Assembly (NCBI RefSeq): GCF_963169125.1
Contig: NC_084794.1
Span: 113,374,358 to 113,438,357 of the forward strand
From: Humulus lupulus
Taxonomy: Eukaryota > Streptophyta > Magnoliopsida > Rosales > Cannabaceae
DNA: 64,000 nucleotides
Direction of reading: 5' to 3'
The position numbers and the translations under genes were made by a program. The first letter of the stretch is position 1, and every line of letters starts with the position of its first letter. Of this stretch, positions 23,513 to 33,891 are shown in pieces. A model generated the notes under the pieces. It worked only from the letters and a program-made list of their open reading frames with translations, was not told the DNA's origin and did not search any database.

Positions 23513-26500
23513 ATGGGTAATGAGATTTTACATTTTGTGTTGGGTATTATTTGTTTACATTTTTTTTGGCTATTTTGAACAGATCTGAGCCTATATTGGT
23601 GTATTTTTCGGGATTTTTTGAGAGATTCCGCGATCTGTGTTTTTCTGGGTTTTCTGCAATTTTTTTGCTCGATAGAAGCTCGATAACGGTTCGATAACGG
23701 TTCGATGGTATGTAGAAGAAGGTCTTTGTAAGAGCTCGATGTAGCTCGATGTTAGCTCGATAATAGCTCGATAGGTTCGGTTTAGTGCTCGATGGAAACT
23801 CGATAAGGGTTCGATAAGGGGTCGAATGGATCTATAATATGTGAGCTCGATAGTAGCTCGATATGAGCTCGATAGGGTTCGATTGAGGGTTTGGTTGTGT
23901 TTTATAGTCGGTTTTGAGAAATGATAGCTCGATGCTAACTCGATAATAGCTCGATATGGGTTCGATGGAGGGTTTGGTTAGGTTTATGTTCTGTTTTGAG
24001 AAATGGTAGCTCGATGATAACTCGATAATAGCTCGATAGGGGTTCGATGGAGGGTTTGGTTAGGTTTGTATTCTGTTTTGAGAAATGGTAGCTCGATTCC
24101 AACTCGATAATAGCTCGATAAAGCTCGATAATGTTATTTTTTATTGCATTTCTGGAAAAATGACAGTTTTCCTGACAATGTTAATGTTTTTTTTTCCAAC
24201 ACAGGCTCTATTGTCTACGTTTTTGTATCCTACAATGGTGTTTGGGAATTACAAGGGAATAAGTGGATTTTCAAGGACCCTCAATGCACGATGATACCGA
24301 TGGAGGATACTGTAACGTACTTGCAACTTCTTGACATATTGCACAAGGAACTTAAAGTTGATAAACAGATGTATGAGTTGAAATTGGAGGTTCCTTACAC
24401 TTGCGGCGACCAACCGTTTACACCCGTTCATGTTGAAAGTGATCTTGGTGTCCGTGCATTCATAGGAGTAACATCTAAAGAAAGGTTGGCCTTGTGTGTC
24501 ACTCCTGTTAAAAAGATTGTCATTGCAGACCCATATTCCACTCCCGGACCTGAGGGAGCAGCCAGTACTTTAGGATTTCCTATTGGTGACCTGAGGGACA
24601 ACCAGTATGAGTACAACCCCTATGTGAATGACGATCCGGTAGCCGAACACAATGAGGAATTAGGAGACAATTCGGTGGATGATGATCTATTAGCTGAACA
24701 TTTGCAAGTAGAAGAAGCACAAGAACAACCAATACGTCATATTGCACGGACGAACCCACCAAGTCAAGGACGCCGAACACCTGGCACCAGCTCTAGTCGT
24801 CATGGTGGAACAGAATATAACTATACAGGGAACATTTCAATATGTTCAACAGAAGATCACAGAAAATGGAGTGCTCCCATGTTTACAAAAGAAGATATCA
24901 TAGCTTGTAGTCGTTCTGAATCACCCTCATCCGGTATAGCGTTGGGGGAATTACATCTTGGGAAGACATTTGAGAACAAGATGGAATTGAAAACCAAAGC
25001 GGCTCTCTTTGCAATGAAGAATAATTTTGAGTTTATGGTTAAGAAGTCTGGTACTGATGTGTTGTATATCACCTGCAAGGATCCTGATTGTGGTTGGAGA
25101 ATAAGAGGGAAAAAAGTAGCGCGATCAGAGATGTTTGAGATCACTGTTTATAATAGTGTACATACTTGCTCACTAGAATTGCGACAAAAAGACCACCGTC
25201 AAGCAGCACCTTCTGTCATTGGGCACCTTATCAAGAACAAATATGCTACTGATGGCACTAGCTATCCACCAAACAGCATAAAGGAGGATATGAAGAATAA
25301 TTTTGGGATCGATATGAGTTATATTAAGGCTTGGAGATGCAGAGAGAAGGCACTCGGTTATGTTAGGGGGACACCTGAAGAATCGTACTCCAAGTTACCT
25401 TCTTACCTGTACATACTGCAGCAAAAGAATCCAGGTACAATTACTGATTTTGTCATAGATGACGGTCGCTTTCTTTACTGTTTCTTCTCACTCGGAGTTT
25501 GTAGAAGGGGATTTACATCATGTCGTCCTGTTATATGTGTGGACGGCACTTTCTTAAAGTCAAGGTACGGTGGCCACATGTTGTGTGCTGTCGCATTGGA
25601 TGCGAATAACCACATTTATCCAATTGCATTCGCGATTGTTGACAGTGAGAATCATGCTTCTTGGAAGTATTTCATGATGAAATTGAAGGAAGCCATTGGA
25701 GTTGTTGATAATCTGTCTTTTGTTTCAGACAGGCATGCTAGCATTATTCATGCTCTTGAGTTGGTCTTCCCTGATGCCTACCACGGCGCATGCTACCATC
25801 ACATAAGTATGAATGTAATCGCTAAGTTCAAGACCGATCACTGTCACAAGGAGATGTATAATGCGGCATATGCATTTCGGAAGTCAAAATTTCACAGGTT
25901 CTTCAATAATATAAAGCAAATGGATCCTGCCATAGCTCAATATCTCGAGGGTATTGGCTTCGATAAGTGGACTCGTGTATACTTTCCTGGGAATCGATAC
26001 AATGTAATGACAAGCAACTACGCTGAAAGTTTCAACAACAAAACCAGAGACGCAAGAACCTTCCCAGTCACTACTTTTGTGGAATTCATTCGTTTCACAA
26101 TTCAGTCATGGTTTGCCGCGCGTCGTGAGGAGGTAGAGAAGTGCACATCGAAATTAGCAACAACATATGAGAAAGATGTCTCAGGCATTGCGGATGATGC
26201 AAGGTACTTGAAAGTCCATCCTCTTGGACAGTTTGAATTTCATGTGGTAGACCCAGAAGGTGATGGTGAGGTGAATTTGATGACCAAATCATGCTCTTGT
26301 GGTCAGTTTCAAATAATGGGTTACCCTTGTGTTCATGGTGTGGCTGCGGCCATGTTGCGCAATGTCAACATTTACTCACTGTGTTCACCATATTACACTA
26401 CTGAGATGTGGAGGGAGTCTTACAAAGAAACAATTTACCCAACTGGCAATGAGGATGATTGGGAAGTTCCCGAGAACATAGAGAAAATGCAAGTTGGGGT

Positions 26501-26663
26501 TCCCGTTGAAAAACAACCAGTTGGTCGACCGAAGAAGAATAAGGTGGGAAGAAGGAAGACAAACCGCACTCCATCGAATGGAGAAATCATTCCCAGTCAT
26601 CGCAAGTGTAGCATGTGTGGTGGTCTTGGCCACAACAGGGCTACATGCAAAGCTAGGCTTTAA
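23513..26663 (+). CDS. mudrA: MURA-type Mutator transposase
   Basis: Cuts and rejoins the element's ends in the nucleus. Proposed structure: a 4-base first coding exon (ATGG, 23513-23516), an intron 23517-24204 (GT...CACAG), and a long exon 24205-26663, giving 820 residues starting MGSIVYVFVSYNG. Without splicing, the frame can also open at 24144 (839 aa), but that start lies inside the intron. Domains in spliced numbering: N-terminal region to ~250; MuDR DNA-binding domain ~257-322 with C/H zinc-ligand pattern ('CKDPDCGWRIRGKK', 'VHTC'); MULE catalytic domain ~440-615 with acidic residues D448 (VDGTF), D510 (SDRH) and E609 (AESFN) plus 'CYHH'; SWIM zinc finger ~698-716 (CSCG...CVHG); and C-terminal CX2CX4HX4C knuckle (C803, C806, H811, C816). 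The main frame has no stops. Domain identity is secure; the short first exon is inferred. Confidence 0.9.
23665..24135 (+). repeat. TCGAT repeat array in the transposase intron
   Basis: About 27 hand-counted TCGAT cores, mostly in contexts AGCTCGATA, ACTCGATA and GTTCGATGG. From 23860 on, a larger unit of 82-84 bp ('gagggtttggtt', 'ttttgagaaatg') repeats three times. The array fills most of the first intron of the transposase gene. The same motif in reverse orientation recurs at 27721-28660 and 30660-31130. Confidence 0.9.
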
Positions 26664-26802
26664 ACTTTTTTTTCCCATTTGAACTTGTTGTATTAATAAA
26701 CTCTTTTTATTTGATTTTTCTGAAAAGTTATGTTTATGGCAAAGCTAGGCTTTAAACTCTTTTTTCCCATTTGAACTTGTTGTATTAATAAAATCTTTTT
26801 AT
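26647..26802 (+). repeat. Tandem duplication of the transposase 3' end
   Basis: 26647-26710 is repeated at 26739-26802 (64 bp, 92-bp period) with very few changes. The repeat includes the last codons, the stop and a possible poly(A) signal 'aataaa'. The second copy is untranslated. Confidence 0.9.
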
Positions 26803-26934
26803 GAAGGTAACAAATTTTGATAATTCAATAACAGTTCGATATAGCTTGATATTAGCTCGATAACAGCCCATGAAAATTATAAAAAAATGTGAACAACAAA
26901 CTGTACATGTAAAGACCCTGTATATATACAATCA

Positions 26935-29900
26935 TCAAGGTAACAAATTTTGATACCACAAGTCTGTGGTCCACTTGTTCCTGAACACCTCCATATTTTC
27001 ATCGCAGATAGCTTCCAATGGAAGACCGACCATTAGATGCTCAATATACTTGATAGCATACACACCACAATCCCCACTGTAAAAAAAATATATATATTAA
27101 GTGCACATTACTATAAATTTAGTTAGAAACAAAATTAGTATGAAGATGATGTTTGTTACCTTCTCTTTGACTGAGGGAGCTCGTGTTTCTGTTTGCGACG
27201 CAATGTGAACTGATGCGGCCTATTTCCTGCTGATGGAATCTTCAACATCAAGCTATCAGTAAACAGTTTACTCTGCATTAACAGAGAAGGTAGCATAAAG
27301 CACCATGGACTCATAATATCCTCAAGCTTTGCGTCACTAATCACCGAGTTGTCTGAATCGTAAACAGTCAGAGTCCAACTAGAAATGGAAGCCTCAATGG
27401 CAAACCAATGTTGTTGTCCATAGTTCTGGCACCAATATACATCCTCAACTCCTCCCCAAGATGCCAGAAACTGCTGCTCGATGCCGGTCAACATGGACAT
27501 AATGTCAGCATCCCAATAATACTTTGTTTTGTCGGCTGTTTTCTTGAACTGATCATATCGGGCAGGTATCACTTGTGAGAAATAACTGTTCATCACAACT
27601 GCATTCTGTCGATATATATTGGGAAAATACTTGCGACGCATACGAAGCATGTGTTCTGCCGCATCAATATGCTGCAAAAGAGAGTACGATAAAAAAATTA
27701 GCAAAAACCATCATAAAATGCTGATCTCGAGCTCCATCGAGCTCACATCGAACTCATATCGAGCTCATATCGAGCTCACATCGAGCCAGTATGAAACAGT
27801 AAAAAAACAAACTACTTTAACATCCCTATCGAACTACCATCGAACTACTATCGAGCTCACATCGAGCCAGTCTGAAACAGTAAAAATAACCTACTTTAAC
27901 ATCCCTATCGAACTACCTATCGAGCCATCATGAAATAGTAAAGACAACCTATTTTAACATCCCTATCGAACTCCCTATCGAGCTCCATCGAGCTCACATC
28001 GAGCCACTTTGTTAAGGGAGTTTTCACTATCGAACTCATATCAAACTCACATCGAGCTTTTAACATCCCTATCGAACTACTATCGAACTAATATCGAGCT
28101 CACATCGAGCCACTCTAAAACAGTAAAAAAAACAATCTATTTTAACATCCCTATCGAACTACCTATCGAGCTCCATCGAGCTCACATCGAGCCACTCTGA
28201 AACAGTAAAGAACAACCCCTATTTTAACATCCATGTCGAACTCCTATCGAGCTCACATCGAGCCAGTATGAAACAGTAAAAATAACCTACTTTAACATCC
28301 CTATCGAACTACCTATCGAGCTCACATCGAGCCATCATGAAATAGTAAAGACAACCTATTTTAACATCCCTATCGAACTCCCTATCGAGCTCACATCGAG
28401 CCACTTTGTTAAGGGAATTTTCACTATCGAACTCATATCGAACTCACATCGAGCTTTTAACATCCCTATCGAACTAATATCGAGCTCACATCGAGCCACT
28501 CTAAAACAGTAAAAAAACAATCTATTTTAACATCCCTATCGAACTACCTATCGAGCTCCATCGAGCTCACATCGAGCCACTCTGAAATAGTAAAGAACAA
28601 CCCCTATTTTAACATCCATGTCGAACTACTATCGAACTCCTATCGAGCTCACATCGAGTCAGTAAAAATAAAACATGTAAAATTGAAAACAGTCCGTAAT
28701 TAGGTATAAATTGCTTACCCCATCATTGAGCCACGACTGGGGTGTCTTCAACGTCAGAAACCATGCTGGACCGTGACTCCCAGTCTTTACATCCCGCGGG
28801 GTCTTGTTGGGCATGTCTCCAAGAAGCCACTTGCACATTGTCCTATACTGTTTGGGATCTGGCTTCTTGAGAGGGTCCAGCACATGTGTAGCCTCTTGTG
28901 TAGCCTCGTCTGCTGGTGCAGCTGCAGCAGTGCGAGGTCTTTTCCTTGTGGGATCCGTATAGTCCTCAAACCAATCTGGCTTGCGTCTTTGGCGTCTAGC
29001 CCTCTGAAACTGAACCCCAGCAACATCCTCAGGGTTGACAATAACGACTCCCGGAGTCTCAGCATCTGGTGTCACAATGATGGTAGGGGGCGTCGTTGGA
29101 TCATCAACATAGTCTAGCGGAAGATCCAATGACTCTGACTCTGAATCTTCATTGGACCCCCTCGATTTCTCCTTAACAAATGTCAGGATCTGACTGAGTA
29201 CGTCCAAGATCACTGACTGGTTCTTCAAGAGGGTCTCCTGTCGACCCTCGACTCTGTCCAACCGCTCAATCAAGTCGGCCAGCTCAGGGGCTGAGGCTGA
29301 GGCTGGTGGTGGGGTTGGTGTTGGGGCTGACACTTAGGCTGGGGCTGATGTTGGGGCACAGGTTGATGCTGGGGCTGATGTTGGGGCACAGGTTGAGGCT
29401 GGGGCTGAGGCTGGGGGAATAGGAGGGGTGGGACCTGCAACCTCCTCCCCCGGGGAAGCATCAACAAATATCTTGGCTGCCTCGGCAGCCTGAGAAACTT
29501 TCTCTGCCATTTTCTCAAAAGTCGCATCCTCCTCCTCATCAGTCTCCGAGGGATCCTGGCCAAGCCCAGGATAAAGGGGAAGATCTCCCTCAGTCAAAGA
29601 CAAGTAATAGTCTTTTTCTGCTGGCCGAGGCTTCAACATCGGAAGAACAATTAACTGCAAACAACATAAAACATTTGGTTAACTCAAATAATGATAAAAG
29701 ATAAGCATATAGAAAAAAAAAAACAACATAACTTACATTCTTCTTCAATAATATCGGTGCGATGACGGACTTGGTGAAATCCTTGTTCTTCCGATGCGAC
29801 CAGCTAAGCATCCTCGGGAACATGTTTCCCGAGCTCACAACAAGCTCCACCGCAAGCTGTTGGATAGCCTCATATGCCCAGTACTGTAAGGCGGGGGCAT

Positions 29901-30603
29901 AACCATACATACTGTATTTGGACTCTTGTTGCACCTTGGCATCCTTCTTGGCATCATAGTTGGCCTTTTGCTTCACCATGTCCTTCTTACAAGAATGCAA
30001 TAGCCTCCTATAAGAGTACTTCCCCCATGGATAGCTGAAGAAGTACTCTACATTCTCAACAATTTTTAGAATATCTCGCTAAATGTGCAGTTTTCCCTCA
30101 ATGGCATTCAGAACCCCCTCAACAAACAGACATAGACCAAGCTTGTACACATCTTCCACAACCGTACAAGTCTTGAAAGCATGGTCCACCTGTGACAGCT
30201 TTACTTTCTCAGCATCGTTGAAATACTCCTTTATCAACCGATCGCTGAGATTACGCCCTTCCAACTCTTCTGGTGACGGGAAGGCACTGAAATCCAACCC
30301 CGTCACCAGGGCAAACTCTCCCATGCCGAATCTACAAGACTTCAACCCCAAGAAAAAATGCACCTCATCTTCGTTGTTGCTGGCGATTTTCCTCAGCAAC
30401 AGTTGATGCACCAAGACTCCGGAGAAATTAAACTCCGAAGCCAAAAAGAATTGCTTAAAAGGGGATTCCTTAGCCCTTTCAAGCAGCCCGAGCTCCAAAA
30501 ACCTGGTCTTGATGTGATTTAAAGTACTACTACCCCGATATGTCACTCGACCAGGAAAGTGATCACTGAACGGAACAAGAAACTTAGGCATCTGTAACAA
30601 CAC
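26935..30603 (-). pseudogene. DUF1985/Ulp1-type SUMO protease gene of the MULE, two in-frame stops
   Basis: The family removes SUMO-like modifiers; its role in transposition is not established. The model has four exons: 30603-29737, 29654-28719, 27671-27160 and 27076-26935. All introns are GT-AG and phases match, giving 818 codons before TGA. The N-terminal third is a DUF1985-like domain ('VTYRGSSTLNHIKTRFLEL', 'FALVTGLDFSAFPS'). The middle is Pro/Ala/Gln-rich, then a basic stretch and 'WLND'. The C-terminal Ulp1 domain has H689 (QHWFAIE), D706 (YDSD) and C775 (SGDCG), so the triad is present. Two stop codons interrupt the frame: TAG at 30081-30079 (codon 175) and TAA at 29336-29334 (codon 396), both compatible with single changes from sense codons. 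The 1046-bp intron 27672-28718 is full of TCGAG repeats. The start could instead be the ATG at 30591. Confidence 0.85.
27721..28660 (-). repeat. TCGAG repeat array in the Ulp1 gene intron
   Basis: Dense 'ATCGAGCTCACATCGAGCC' and 'CTATCGAACTAC' motifs, with 'gaaacagtaaa' spacers. A longer direct duplication of about 397 bp is visible: the landmark 'ttgttaaggga' occurs near 28011 and again near 28408. Relative to the transposase intron array the core motif is inverted. The array is spliced out in the model. Confidence 0.9.
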
Positions 30604-30659
30604 ATGAAAAATTTTTTGTAAGAAAACAGAATAAAAAAATTTTCAAAAAAAACTGAAAT

Positions 30660-31130
30660 AAGTTGTCATCGAGCTCTATCGATCTCTATCGAGCTATCAT
30701 CGAGCTGAAACATACCCTATCGAGCACTATCGAAAAACTATCGAGTTCCATCAAGAAATATCAACAACCTAAATTTATCGAGCCTATCGAGCCAGCATCG
30801 AGCCTATCGAGCTAAGAAAAATCTGTCTGTCTAGATAAATAACCATCGAGCTACAGTCTAGTCTCATATCGAACCATTATTGAACCTATCGAGCTATGAA
30901 AAATCTGTCTGTCTAGATAAATAACCATCGAGCTACAATCTAGTCTCATATCGAACCATTATCGAACCTATCGAGCCCTTGTAATATAATACAACATATC
31001 CTACCGAGCTCTTATCGAGCTCCTATCGAGCTCATGTCGAGCTCATATCGAGCCATAATCGATCCATCATCGAACTGTTCAAACTACCTTATCGAGCCTA
31101 CTATCGAACCATAATCGAACCTATCGAGCC
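30660..31130 (-). repeat. TCGAG repeat array upstream of the Ulp1 gene
   Basis: Between the protease start and the right TIR lie many 'TATCGAGC' and 'CATCGAGC' units, with a ~115-bp direct duplication ('aaaatctgtctgtctagataa' context near 30818 and 30898). They occupy the place of a promoter and 5' UTR. Confidence 0.85.
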
Positions 31131-31369
31131 ACTGGTTCAAACCCAGAAAAAATTTCCCACAAAATCGGACAACCCATTCCACAAATCACAGATTCAACAA
31201 CGATATAAAGCAAATATGGACTTGGGTTCAAGATTTTACCTTAGTTTTTTAAACTTTGAAGGAAATATGCTCCTTGGGTCTCGGGTTTGACAGAAAAATG
31301 GGAGTTTGCAGTGGGCTTGAGATCGCCGGAGAAATGGGAGAAGGTGGGGGCTCGACGGAGAAGGTGGGA

Positions 31370-31445
31370 GCTCGACGGAGATGCGGGCTCGACGGCTCGA
31401 CGGAGATGGCGGCTCGACGGCTCGACGGAGGTGGGGGTTCGATGG
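31370..31445 (+). repeat. GCTCGACGG repeats near the right TIR
   Basis: Several short copies of 'gctcgacgg' and 'gtgggggctcgacgg'-like units, G-rich in contrast to their neighbours. They share the TCGA core with the inner arrays and lie just inside the right TIR, in what should be the 5' leader of the protease gene. Confidence 0.7.
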
Positions 31446-31515
31446 TTTTTGGGGGATTTTTGTGAGACTGAAAGAGAGAGAAACCGAGACTTAGAGAGAG
31501 AAGGCTGAGATTGAA

Positions 31516-31630
31516 TGGGAAGGGTATTTTCGGTAGGAGGGAAAAGCTTAGCATTAATTTGAAAATATTATTAATGTTGGGATTTTTTGGTAATATTAGG
31601 TATTATTAGAGATAAAAAGTGAAATTTCCC
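31516..31630 (-). repeat. Right terminal inverted repeat of the MULE
   Basis: Inverse of the left TIR; ends GTGAAATTTCCC at 31630. The first 83 bases from the end are exact. Confidence 0.92.
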
Positions 31631-32638
31631 TTGTTATTCTTGCTTAAGGTTTGGATCTTCCTATTAGCTTTGGCTCCTTAAAAACCCTTTCAAAACCTTA
31701 ACCAACTCCCCCAACAATATATATAATTAGCTATTGAAAAATCTATTGTTAAAACTTTACAAGAGTCTAGTTTTTTGAAACTTTACCTTAGGGAAACCCT
31801 TTCTAGACCAAGGCTTAGCTTCCAAGCCTTCTTAGTGTTCTTGAGGTTGAAGATGGAGAGAGAGGGTAGGATTTTGGGGGGGGGGGGGGGGGGGGGGGGG
31901 TTAGAAGGGTTTAGACTATAAAATATCCTAAAACACTTGAGTATTTTTACTATCCACTTGCCCTTATCCCTAATATTTAAAATGGGATTTAAAACTTATT
32001 TAATTTTGTTCACACCATTTAAAACCCCACATGGCCGGCCACCTCTTCCTATATATGCATTTATATTTTTATTTTTAATTTTTATTTTTTTTTATATAAA
32101 GATGAATCAATATTTTTCCTAAGAAGAAAAATCCAAATTGACTTTCTATATCCTTTTCACTCTTATTAAGTTTTAAAAACAAAAATTAACAAATAATAAT
32201 TAAATTAAATGTCTCTCACATTTAAATGAATTAATCCTACAATAAAATTTAACCTAAGGTCCATTCATGGAATGAAATTCCCCATTTCGGTAAAATTAAA
32301 CATTTAACACAAAATGCCCTAAAATTTCCATTTTCTCTTACGTTTATTATTTTTGACCAAAATTTAATTTTTATGAATGTATTTTATGCCCAAAATATAT
32401 TTGCCATAGCTTTTCATTTTATTTTTTCTGAGATTTTTACCCGATCAGGGTTTTTGTGTCAGTTCAAGAGCAAAAGTCTTATCTTGACTTTTAAATCACA
32501 AAATTCATAATTTGGCTAGGAATAACTCATGGAATAATTTACAAACAAATATAATATTATTTAAAATAATATTCTTAACTCGGGGAAAAAATCCCGACCC
32601 GAGTCGTTTAAAGGTACCCGAAAACACAGGATGTTACA
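31631..32638. repeat. Right arm of the 4 kb solo LTR, with 25-base G run
   Basis: Continues LTR DNA after the MULE and ends GGATGTTACA. It contains an uninterrupted run of 25 G at 31876-31900. No coding content. Confidence 0.75.
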
Positions 32639-32960
32639 TATTCCCCCTCAAGATGGCAGCTCTTTTGGAGGACCAATCTTGAAAGAATTTCTAGCGACTC
32701 TTTTTGGCTCACTATTGTTTTAGACTGGTGCTCGTTAAAACTATTGGGCTTTGATACTATGTAAGACTTGATATAGGGATGGAAGGCTAGATTGTAGGGG
32801 AGGATTTAGAGAGAATTGGAGAAGGAAATGTTACATAGGTATAGAGTGGGGGTTTTGATAAGACACATGGGGTTCCATCTCAAAACCAATAGGTGATGAG
32901 TGGATTAACCCATGGTCTTATATGTTGGTTCATATCCTCACATTTATTCAATGTGGGACA
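32639..32960 (-). mobile_element. Tandem TRIM element, right part
   Basis: Resumes the array at tattc. A short internal domain with a purine tract (minus 'CTTGAGGGGGAAT') and PBS-like 'AGTATCAAAGCCCAATAG' is followed by a complete 201-bp LTR (32760-32960, TGTAAGACTT... to ...GTGGGACA). This LTR is closely similar to 20032-20229. Together with the left part this makes LTR-internal-LTR-internal-LTR. Confidence 0.75.
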
Positions 32961-33545
32961 CTCTAATAAATATTTACTTCACCAAGTTGAAGGCTGTTTG
33001 GGAAGAATTGGCCAACTACAGACCAGCGTGTACCTATGGCAACTGCACTGTCGATGGCTTTAATGCTCTCAATGAACATCACCAAATGGAGTACACTATG
33101 TATTTTTTCATAGGGCTCAATGAAAATTGTTCTCAAGTTCGTGGCCAAATCCTCTCCCAATTATCAATTGTGTCTTCTCATTGATTTTCCAATAAGAAAA
33201 TAAAAAACAAATTAGGTGAATCCCAACTTCTTCGAATGATCCTTCTGCCTGCCATGGCATTTGCCTTTAAACTAGATGTTACCATCAAGAAACCACCTGA
33301 TAACAAAATACAACGATTTCCTAATAAACAGCACAGAGGTAGGCCTTTGTGTATTCACAATCAAATCCATGGCCACATAGTTGAAAGATGCTATAAACTT
33401 CATGGTTATTAGCCTGGTATCCATTCAAAGCCTTGTGATGAATACACAAATTAAATCTTAAATTAAGAACAATCATTATCTCACAATGACACTAGAAATT
33501 ACATTCAAACATTGCCTTTACAACACTATCGGGAGCTGATGACAT
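32961..33545 (+). pseudogene. gag: Ty1/copia gag fragment
   Basis: The plus strand encodes 'YFTKLKAVWEELANYRP' and 'YTMYFFIGLNENCSQVRGQI', typical of copia gag (UBN2-type) capsid sequence. Past a stop at 33182 it continues with 'MILLPAMAFAFKL' and a decayed zinc knuckle ('CIHNQIHGHIVERCYKLHGY', second Cys changed to Asn). The upstream gag end is missing at the TRIM boundary, and the downstream end is broken at 33545 by an LTR. Protease-like sequence resumes near 43405. Confidence 0.7.
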
Positions 33546-33891
33546 TGTTGGGGTTTTATGCCTTAATTAAAACCCAATTTCTTTGTAATCTCATTTTATT
33601 ATCAATAAAAGAATAGAAATAAACTTTTAACTTGGTCAATCACTTTGCTCACATGTTTTATTTTCATGATTATTTGTTTAATATAAACTTCTATTAAATC
33701 CCAAGCATATAGCTAATCGTATCTATAGTGATGTAATCATAGTGGAATATAAATATGATTATATGATCAAACATAAGTTAGTCCTAAGATTAGTCAGTGC
33801 ACAAGATTTACACTAACTTGGCAATCTACGATAGGATCTACTTACACATTGCAGTGTTATGTTCTTTCCAGAACACAAGCATAGTAGATAA

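Larger units (their letters stand above)
23203..31630 (+). mobile_element. Autonomous-type Mutator-like element with MURA and Ulp1 genes
   Basis: An 8428-bp DNA transposon. Its ends are long terminal inverted repeats, with the first 83 bases of 23203-23285 an exact reverse complement of 31548-31630 and similarity extending to about 115 bp. It is flanked by ttgttatt on both sides (23195-23202, 31631-31638), within the 8-11 bp range of Mutator insertions. Inside are two convergent genes, a MuDR-family transposase (plus) and a DUF1985/Ulp1 cysteine protease (minus), with 3' ends 271 bp apart. Arrays of TCGA-core repeats occupy an intron of each gene and the DNA upstream of the protease. The exact TIRs and TSD suggest a fairly recent insertion, with the transposase frame still open. 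Confidence 0.93.
20241..32638. mobile_element. ~4 kb solo LTR, split by a Mutator-like element
   Basis: It starts TGTAATGACTCAG and ends GGATGTTACA. The flanks are tattc at 20236-20240 and tattc at 32639-32643, a perfect 5-bp target duplication. Without the MULE at 23203-31630 the LTR is about 3.96 kb. It has no coding frame, PBS or polypurine tract inside, hence solo LTR (an internally deleted element is the alternative). Short tandem repeats occur at about 20700-20830 (two ~75-bp units with 'ccctgcactcag') and 20950-21062 (two ~60-bp units with 'catcactacttatccaagag'). Confidence 0.8.

Noticed and set aside
24144..24204. Start of the transposase at the ATG at 24144 (839 residues)
   Set aside because: The stretch ends in a polypyrimidine tract and CACAG acceptor, and splicing to ATGG at 23513 gives a clean frame. 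Kept as an alternative only.
27721..28660. Regularly repeated 20-40 bp motifs resembling a CRISPR array or satellite
   Set aside because: Plant nuclear context, irregular spacers, motif inside an intron of a transposon gene; no cas genes. Better explained as element-specific repeats.
29270..29563. Arg/Pro/Gln-rich frame on the minus strand in the Ulp1 middle region
   Set aside because: It is a shifted reading of the low-complexity Pro/Ala/Gln segment of the Ulp1 gene.
32912..32960. Upstream extension of the copia gag frame into the TRIM LTR
   Set aside because: The open frame crosses the TRIM/LTR boundary by chance; gag similarity starts only near 32970.
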